Source: Christiangramia salexigens
GTDB lineage: Bacteria > Bacteroidota > Bacteroidia > Flavobacteriales > Flavobacteriaceae
Direction of reading: 5' to 3'
Assembly: GCF_001889005.1 (NCBI RefSeq)
Contig: NZ_CP018153.1
Coordinates: forward strand, 266,001-330,000
DNA length: 64,000 nucleotides
A program made the position numbers and the translations under genes. The notes below the pieces were generated by a model that searched no databases, was not told the origin of the DNA, and saw only the letters and a list, made by a program, of their open reading frames with translations. Shown in pieces: positions 59,066 through 64,000 of the stretch; the stretch's first letter is position 1; each line of letters opens with the position of its first letter.

Positions 59066-60358
59066 GTGCGCACATCAAAATTCTTTAGGGTCGAAGATGC
59101 CCGAAAATTTAAAAAGCAATTACAATTATGGTCTGGTCAGTTCACTGAGATCATCTGGCTGGACACCAATGAATATGATCTTAAGACAGGTGAATATGAA
59201 GCTATTCTCGCTGTAGAAGCTTTTACTGCAATTAGAACAGATCATGAAAATGCTTTCGATAAACTTAAAGAATATCAGGAAACCACTGCCGATTGGATCT
59301 TCGGATATTTAAGTTATGACCTTAAAAATGATGTGGAAGATCTTAGTTCCAGAAATTTTGATGGTCTCAATTTTCCTGAATTATATTTTTTTCAACCTCA
59401 AAAACTTATTCTGGTAAAAGATGATCAGATAGAGTTTCAGTACTTGAAAATGGTAGATGATGAAATTGATGATGATTTTAAAACGATCGGTTCATTAAAA
59501 TCTGAGTTTTCAAAAGCAGATACAGCTGTAAAAGTTACTCCAAGGATTTCTAAAGAAGAATATCTTAAGAAAATAGAAATTATGCTAGAGCATATCCATC
59601 GAGGGGATATTTATGAAGCTAATTTTTGTCAGGAATTTTATGCTGAGAATGTTGAACTTAATGCTTTGGATATCTATAATGCGCTAAATAAGATTTCAAC
59701 TCCACCTTTTGCCGCATATTTAAAACTTGAAAATTTTAACCTTATCTCAGCTTCGCCTGAGCGATACCTTAAAAAGAAGGGAAATCTGCTTACAACCGAA
59801 CCTATTAAGGGAACAGCCAGAAGATCTGATGACCCTGTGGAAGATCAGAAAATCGCCGATGAGCTGGCAACAGACCCTAAAGAACAATCTGAAAATGTCA
59901 TGATCGTGGATCTGGTAAGAAACGATCTTTCCAGAATTGCAAATAAAGGTAGTGTAAAGGTTGATGAACTTTGTAAGGTTTATAGTTTTCGTCAGGTTCA
60001 CCAATTGATCTCCAGAGTCACGGCAGAACTTTCAGACGGCATTCCCCCGGTGGAAGCACTGCGAGCGAGTTTTCCAATGGGAAGCATGACAGGAGCTCCA
60101 AAGATCTCGGCAATGAAGATCATCGAGGAGCTCGAAGAATCGAAAAGAGGCTTATATAGTGGGGCAGTGGGGTATTTCTCCCCCAATGGCGATTTCGATT
60201 TTAATGTAGTTATTAGAAGCATTCTTTATAATTCTGATAATTCATATCTATCCTTTTCAGTAGGTGGTGCAATTACCTCAAAATCAATTCCCGAAAATGA
60301 ATATGAGGAATGTATGCTTAAAGCTAAGGCTATGCGTGAGGTTTTAAGCGATATTTAA
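59066..60358 (+). CDS. pabB: Aminodeoxychorismate synthase component I
   Basis: The 430-residue enzyme converts chorismate and ammonia to 4-amino-4-deoxychorismate in folate synthesis, with PabA supplying ammonia. The chorismate-binding domain begins near residue 165 (ISKEEYLKKIEIMLEHIHRG, then DIYEANFCQEFYAE) and shows SPERYLK, EPIKGTARR, ENVMIVDLVRNDLSRIA, GSMTGAPKISAMKIIEELE and GAVGYFSPNGDFDFNVVIRS. The IKGTARR motif fits PabB, which uses a lysine at this spot (PIKGT) rather than TrpE (PIAGT). The start is GTG directly after the upstream stop codon. Confidence 0.93.
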   Translation: MRTSKFFRVEDARKFKKQLQLWSGQFTEIIWLDTNEYDLKTGEYEAILAVEAFTAIRTDHENAFDKLKEYQETTADWIFGYLSYDLKNDVEDLSSRNFDGLNFPELYFFQPQKLILVKDDQIEFQYLKMVDDEIDDDFKTIGSLKSEFSKADTAVKVTPRISKEEYLKKIEIMLEHIHRGDIYEANFCQEFYAENVELNALDIYNALNKISTPPFAAYLKLENFNLISASPERYLKKKGNLLTTEPIKGTARRSDDPVEDQKIADELATDPKEQSENVMIVDLVRNDLSRIANKGSVKVDELCKVYSFRQVHQLISRVTAELSDGIPPVEALRASFPMGSMTGAPKISAMKIIEELEESKRGLYSGAVGYFSPNGDFDFNVVIRSILYNSDNSYLSFSVGGAITSKSIPENEYEECMLKAKAMREVLSDI

Positions 60359-60369
60359 TTTTATATTGC

Positions 60370-60403
60370 TTGTCCGGAATTCGATTAGTGCTTTGTATCT
60401 TTG
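60370..60403 (+). promoter_or_regulatory. Promoter of tilS
   Basis: TATCTTTG at 60396-60403 is a perfect TAnnTTTG, with TTG at 60370-60372, 23 bases upstream. Transcription would start at or next to the ATG at 60410, so the mRNA may be nearly leaderless. Confidence 0.5.
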
Positions 60404-60409
60404 AGAGAC

Positions 60410-61723
60410 ATGGAAAAATCCTTTAAAAATCTTGTCAAGTCAAAATTTCCTTTTTTCTGCGGCAGCAAATTATTGCTTGCTGTAAGTGGAGGTGTAGATA
60501 GTATGTCTTTAGTGCATCTATGTAAATCGGCAAAACTGGATTTTTCCATTGCTCACTGTAATTTCAATTTACGCGGTGATGAAAGTGATGCAGATGAAAA
60601 ATTCGTTGTAGAGATCGGCGAAAGTCTTGGAGTAGAAGTCTACACTCAAAGTTTTAATACCGAAAAGTATGCTGAAGATCATAAGCTCTCTACGCAGATG
60701 GCGGCAAGAAAACTTCGCTACGAATGGTTTGATGAATTAAAGAATTCTCTTCATTTTGAATACATACTTACGGCCCATCATGCCGATGATAACCTTGAAA
60801 CATTTTTAATAAACCTTATTCGTGGCACCGGACCTGAGGGTCTAACCGGAATAAAAGCTGAAAATAAGAATATTATCAGGCCTCTGCTTCACTATAGAAG
60901 GGTGGATATCGAGGAGTTTGCCAATTCCAAAGGGATCAAATGGCGTGAAGATAGCAGCAATGCTTCAGATAAATATATGCGCAATAAAATAAGGCATCAT
61001 ATTATACCTGTGATGAAGGATATAAATCCTCAGCTGCTCGAAGGCTTCGCAGATACTCAGAGTCATTTAAGGGAAAACCTGGATCTGGTGGATGATTATA
61101 TCAGTTTGTTATATCCAAAATTGGTTGAAAAGGATAATTATGGTTATTCTCTGAATATCGAATTCCTGAAAAAGATCCCTCATCCAAAACAAGTTTTATA
61201 TCAACTCTTAAAATCATTTGGTTTTAGGGAATGGAACGATGTTTATGACTTATTAGATGCTCAGTCCGGAAAAATTGTGTATTCAGAAACGCACAGGCTC
61301 ATTAAAGACCGAAGCAAGTTACTTTTAACCGAATTAAATGATAGTTCGGCAATTCAGGAGTTTAAACTTGAAGAAGGCGATAATCTGGTAATGTTACCTG
61401 ATCTTGGAACTTTTCAGATCAGTGAAGTGAGTGAAATGGACAATATAGACAAAAGCACTATCTATGTTCCTAAGCGCAAGCTAAAATATCCTTTAGTGCT
61501 TAGAAAATGGCAAAAGGGTGATTTCTTTTATCCTTTTGGAATGCGAGGCAAAAAGAAATTAAGCGATTTCTTTAAAGATGAAAAGTTCTCTCTTCCACAA
61601 AAGGAAAATACCTGGATCCTGTGTTCTGGAGAAAATATCGTGTGGATTGTAAATCACAGAGCCGATGATCGCTTCGCGATAGATAAAACAGATAAGGAGA
61701 TCCTGAAGATTTCTATCACCTAA
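60410..61723 (+). CDS. tilS: tRNA(Ile)-lysidine synthase
   Basis: The 437-residue N-type ATP pyrophosphatase has the PP-loop SGGVDS at residues 26-31, CNFNLRGDESDADEKFV, LTAHHADDNLETFLINLIRG (HxxDxxxE-type), and REDSSNASDKYMRNKIRHHI. A C-terminal tRNA-binding domain includes LVLRKWQKGDFFYPFGMRGK and KKLSDFFKDEKF. It makes lysidine at C34 of the CAT-anticodon tRNA-Ile, which is essential for reading AUA. The ATG at 60410 was chosen; a TTG three codons earlier lies inside the predicted -7 element. Confidence 0.96.
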   Translation: MEKSFKNLVKSKFPFFCGSKLLLAVSGGVDSMSLVHLCKSAKLDFSIAHCNFNLRGDESDADEKFVVEIGESLGVEVYTQSFNTEKYAEDHKLSTQMAARKLRYEWFDELKNSLHFEYILTAHHADDNLETFLINLIRGTGPEGLTGIKAENKNIIRPLLHYRRVDIEEFANSKGIKWREDSSNASDKYMRNKIRHHIIPVMKDINPQLLEGFADTQSHLRENLDLVDDYISLLYPKLVEKDNYGYSLNIEFLKKIPHPKQVLYQLLKSFGFREWNDVYDLLDAQSGKIVYSETHRLIKDRSKLLLTELNDSSAIQEFKLEEGDNLVMLPDLGTFQISEVSEMDNIDKSTIYVPKRKLKYPLVLRKWQKGDFFYPFGMRGKKKLSDFFKDEKFSLPQKENTWILCSGENIVWIVNHRADDRFAIDKTDKEILKISIT

Positions 61724-61819
61724 ATCTTTATCCAATTATACACTGCATGGTTTAGGGAAATTTTCCTTTAGCTTTAATAGTCTTATTTCTATCTTTAAGC
61801 ACTTTAAAAAAATCTGCAG

Positions 61820-63673
61820 ATGAAAAACCTCAAATTTCTATTCCTTCCATTTTTAATATTCTTCGTGCACAGCTCTGTATTATCACAGGCCACTGAAGAC
61901 TTTGAAGTCAAAGAGCATTATAATAAAATGGAAGTGGATATTCCCATGCGAGATGGAATTAAGCTTCATACCACCATCTACAGTCCTAAGGATACTTCAA
62001 AAGAATATCCAATCTTAATGCAACGTACGCCCTATAGTTCAAGGCCTTATGGAGAAGATCAGTTCAGATCAAAAATAGGTCCCAATGAGTTGCTGATGAA
62101 ACAGGGCAATATTATAGTTTATCAGGATGTAAGAGGTAGATGGATGAGTGAAGGTAAATACGATAATATGCGTGCTTATATACCTAATAAAAAGGGTAAT
62201 GAGGTAGATGAAGCCAGTGATACTTATGATACCATAGAATGGCTTATAAATAACCTTGATAATAATAATGGTAAGGTTGGTACCTGGGGAATTTCTTATC
62301 CCGGTTTTTATGCGACCTATTCGCTTTTAAGTGAACACCCGGCTCTTAAAGCCGCATCGCCTCAGGCAAGTATAGGGGATTTCTTTTTTGATGATTTCCA
62401 CCATAATGGCGCCTATCTGCTAAGTTACTGGAGAGCGACTTCTGTATTTGGATATCAAAAGGAGAAACCGGTAGATACCGCATGGTATAGCTTCCCGGAT
62501 CTGGGCACTGAAGATCAGTATCAGTTTTTTCTGGACGCAGGCCCTCTGAGCAATCTGGATAAATATTATAAAGAGGATAATGAATTCTGGCAACAGCTGA
62601 AAGAGCATCCAAATTATGATGAATTCTGGAGATCCCGCGGAATCGTTCAGCATTTAAAAAATATTAAACCTGCCGTAATGATCGTTGGCGGTTTATTTGA
62701 TGCAGAAGATCTTTATGGACCCTTTGCAATCTATAAAAGTATTGAGGAGAACAGTGATAACTATAATAGTATAGTATTTGGACCTTGGAGTCATGGCGAC
62801 TGGGCAAGAGAATCCGGAAGACAGGCTGTGGGGAATGTATATTTTGGAGATAGCATAAGCTCTCATTTTCAAAAAGATTATGAAACTGAATTCTTCAATC
62901 ATTTTCTAAAAGGTAATGTTGAAGCAAAGCCGGAGTTGGCAGAAGCACATATGTATGACACAGGATTGCGCACCTGGAATAACTATTCAGAATGGCCTCC
63001 AAAAAATACCCGTACCAGGACTTTTTACTTAGGAGACGATCAGAAGTTAACTTCGCAGGCATCAGATAATAAGGAAGAGTTTATAAGTGACCCCGAAAAA
63101 CCGGTTTCTTATAATGATGAGATCAAGATGGTTTTTACACCACGTGAATATATGACGGGTGACCAGCGATTTGCCGCGAGACGTCCTGATGTTCTGGTTT
63201 TTGAAACTGAAGTTTTAGAAGAAGACCTAAAGATCGTTGGACCTATTGAAGCCATTTTGAAAGTTGCTACAACAGGTTCGGCTGCAGACTGGGTGGTCAA
63301 GGTGATAGACGTTTATCCTCACGATGCTGAGAATTATGAGGAAACCATGCCACATCTTAAAATGAGCAATTACCATATGATGGTGAGAAGTGAAGTGATG
63401 AGAGGGAGATTTAGAAATGGTTTTGATAAGCCAGAAGCTTTCGAGCCTAATAAGAAAACAGAAGTGAATATTAAATTACAGGGGATCAACCATACCTTTA
63501 AAAAAGGTCATAAGCTACAGGTTCAGATACAAAGCACCTGGTTCCCGCTTATAGATCTAAATCCTCAAACTTATGTGGATAATATATTTAAGGCCGAGAA
63601 ATCTGACTTTAAAAAGCAAACACATACGGTTTATGGAGACTCTGCTTTAAAATTTTCAGTGTTAGAAGAATAG
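61820..63673 (+). CDS. CocE/NonD family hydrolase (X-Pro dipeptidyl-peptidase S15-like)
   Basis: The 617-residue secreted protein has a signal peptide (to SSVLSQA, about residue 22). The alpha/beta-hydrolase core has the oxyanion strand VDIPMRDGIKLHTTIYSPKD, the nucleophile elbow GTWGISYPGFYA with Ser near 160, the Asp region VGGLFDAEDLYG and the His in FGPWSHGDW. The C-terminal galactose-binding-like jellyroll (about 400-610) holds ARRPDVLVFETEVLEEDLKI and NIKLQGINHTFKKGHKLQVQ. Relatives include glutaryl-7-ACA acylases and cocaine esterase; the natural substrate in Bacteroidota is often a peptide or amide. It is followed after four bases by another exported hydrolase. Confidence 0.93.
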   Translation: MKNLKFLFLPFLIFFVHSSVLSQATEDFEVKEHYNKMEVDIPMRDGIKLHTTIYSPKDTSKEYPILMQRTPYSSRPYGEDQFRSKIGPNELLMKQGNIIVYQDVRGRWMSEGKYDNMRAYIPNKKGNEVDEASDTYDTIEWLINNLDNNNGKVGTWGISYPGFYATYSLLSEHPALKAASPQASIGDFFFDDFHHNGAYLLSYWRATSVFGYQKEKPVDTAWYSFPDLGTEDQYQFFLDAGPLSNLDKYYKEDNEFWQQLKEHPNYDEFWRSRGIVQHLKNIKPAVMIVGGLFDAEDLYGPFAIYKSIEENSDNYNSIVFGPWSHGDWARESGRQAVGNVYFGDSISSHFQKDYETEFFNHFLKGNVEAKPELAEAHMYDTGLRTWNNYSEWPPKNTRTRTFYLGDDQKLTSQASDNKEEFISDPEKPVSYNDEIKMVFTPREYMTGDQRFAARRPDVLVFETEVLEEDLKIVGPIEAILKVATTGSAADWVVKVIDVYPHDAENYEETMPHLKMSNYHMMVRSEVMRGRFRNGFDKPEAFEPNKKTEVNIKLQGINHTFKKGHKLQVQIQSTWFPLIDLNPQTYVDNIFKAEKSDFKKQTHTVYGDSALKFSVLEE

Positions 63674-63677
63674 AGAA

Positions 63678-64000
63678 ATGAAACCACTACGATTAATATT
63701 TTTATTTGCCGGCATTTTAGCGGTGTCCTGCGGAAAACTGAAGGAGGATGAAACTTATACCGCAGAGGAGCGGGCAGAAGCTTCTGCCAGTCTCAATGAG
63801 TATTTTGAAACCGAATTTCAGAAGGAGATAGATGAATCTCCAATGATGCAAACCCGAAGGGGGATGAAGACCAATTACGGTAAATTGGATGATTTTTCAA
63901 ATTTAAAATATGCAGAAGACCTCGAACAGGCCAAGCAACGATTGGATTATCTGAAAAAGGTGGATACTCAGGCCCTGGATGATAACACAAAATTGAGCTA
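63678..64000 (+). CDS. DUF885 family lipoprotein (3' end outside window)
   Basis: The first 107 codons are visible. The protein starts MKPLRLIFLFAGILAVSC, a lipoprotein signal with Cys18, and continues with YFETEFQKEIDESPMMQTRR, then GMKTNYGKLDDFSNLKYAED, the normal beginning of DUF885 proteins, large putative zinc peptidases of about 590 residues with an HExxH motif further on, not in view here. It begins four bases after the CocE-type hydrolase and probably shares its transcript, which would make a small unit of exported peptide- or amide-cleaving enzymes. Confidence 0.82.
   Translation, partial: MKPLRLIFLFAGILAVSCGKLKEDETYTAEERAEASASLNEYFETEFQKEIDESPMMQTRRGMKTNYGKLDDFSNLKYAEDLEQAKQRLDYLKKVDTQALDDNTKLS

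Noticed and set aside
1..64000. CRISPR arrays, insertion sequences, rRNA operons, rolling-circle or integrase genes
   Set aside because: No regularly spaced direct repeats, transposase-like proteins or rRNA-like stretches were seen on reading through the window.

Overview
The window is an AT-rich chromosomal segment of a member of the Bacteroidota, most probably a marine Flavobacteriaceae close to Gramella/Christiangramella; the genus is inferred from overall protein character, not proven. Signs are the Bacteroidota promoter pattern TTG-N18-23-TAnnTTTG seen before several genes, near absence of Shine-Dalgarno sequences, Bacteroidota-type lipoprotein signals, an MBOAT/SGNH pair, a split methylmalonyl-CoA mutase and the core order ribB-lptF-lolA-ftsK-dgkA-tpx. 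No mobile element, CRISPR array or rRNA was seen; there are two tRNA-Pro genes.

Layout. 1-6130 (minus): the start of parA, a 2,4-dienoyl-CoA reductase-like SDR, both methylmalonyl-CoA mutase subunits, a DivIC/FtsB-like protein and uridine kinase. 6256-9764: a GT4 glycosyltransferase facing an SGNH/MBOAT pair for acylation of a surface glycan. 9876-12732: a lipoprotein, a cytochrome c and a PQQ-type sugar dehydrogenase. 12850-21002: two tRNA-Pro genes (TGG and GGG) flank an exopolysaccharide-type locus with an LTA-synthase-like phosphotransferase, a membrane-anchored unknown, a YaiO-like barrel, a degenerate receiver, a HEAT protein and a processive GT2 synthase. 21055-31262: a stress and respiration block with Hsp20, DeoC-DeoD, a PAS histidine kinase, a receiver-Crp fusion regulator, two YceI-like proteins around a porin, and a beta-CASP nuclease overlapping an ATP-cone/endonuclease fusion. 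31529-35371: SRPBCC, PepSY and DUF2306 proteins. 35522-38033: an arsenic operon (arsR-DUF6428-arsC-arsB). 38308-42742: L,D-transpeptidase, HAD phosphatase, small membrane proteins and a nitroreductase. 42739-50719: envelope and cell-division core genes and a peroxiredoxin-thioredoxin operon. 50893-64000: NhaC antiporter, a PLP sulfur enzyme with divergent Lrp regulator, lpdA, a DEAD-box helicase, aldose epimerase, pabB, tilS, a CocE hydrolase and the start of a DUF885 lipoprotein.

The most interesting system is in 21.0-31.3 kb. A kinase whose PAS domain keeps the positions of the FixL haem His and Arg is followed by a response regulator whose output is a complete Crp/Fnr module, in effect FixJ fused to FixK. 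Four promoters in the same block (hsp20, a small membrane protein, the yceI-porin-yceI operon, the ATP-cone/beta-CASP operon) each carry a 14-bp palindrome ATGAY-N4-RTCAK, and in all four it lies exactly 22 bp upstream of a -7-like octamer, which would centre it near -41. This is a testable single-locus oxygen or redox regulon. Other points of note are a RibB whose GTP cyclohydrolase II half has lost its zinc and catalytic residues, and a Tpx without the usual resolving cysteine.
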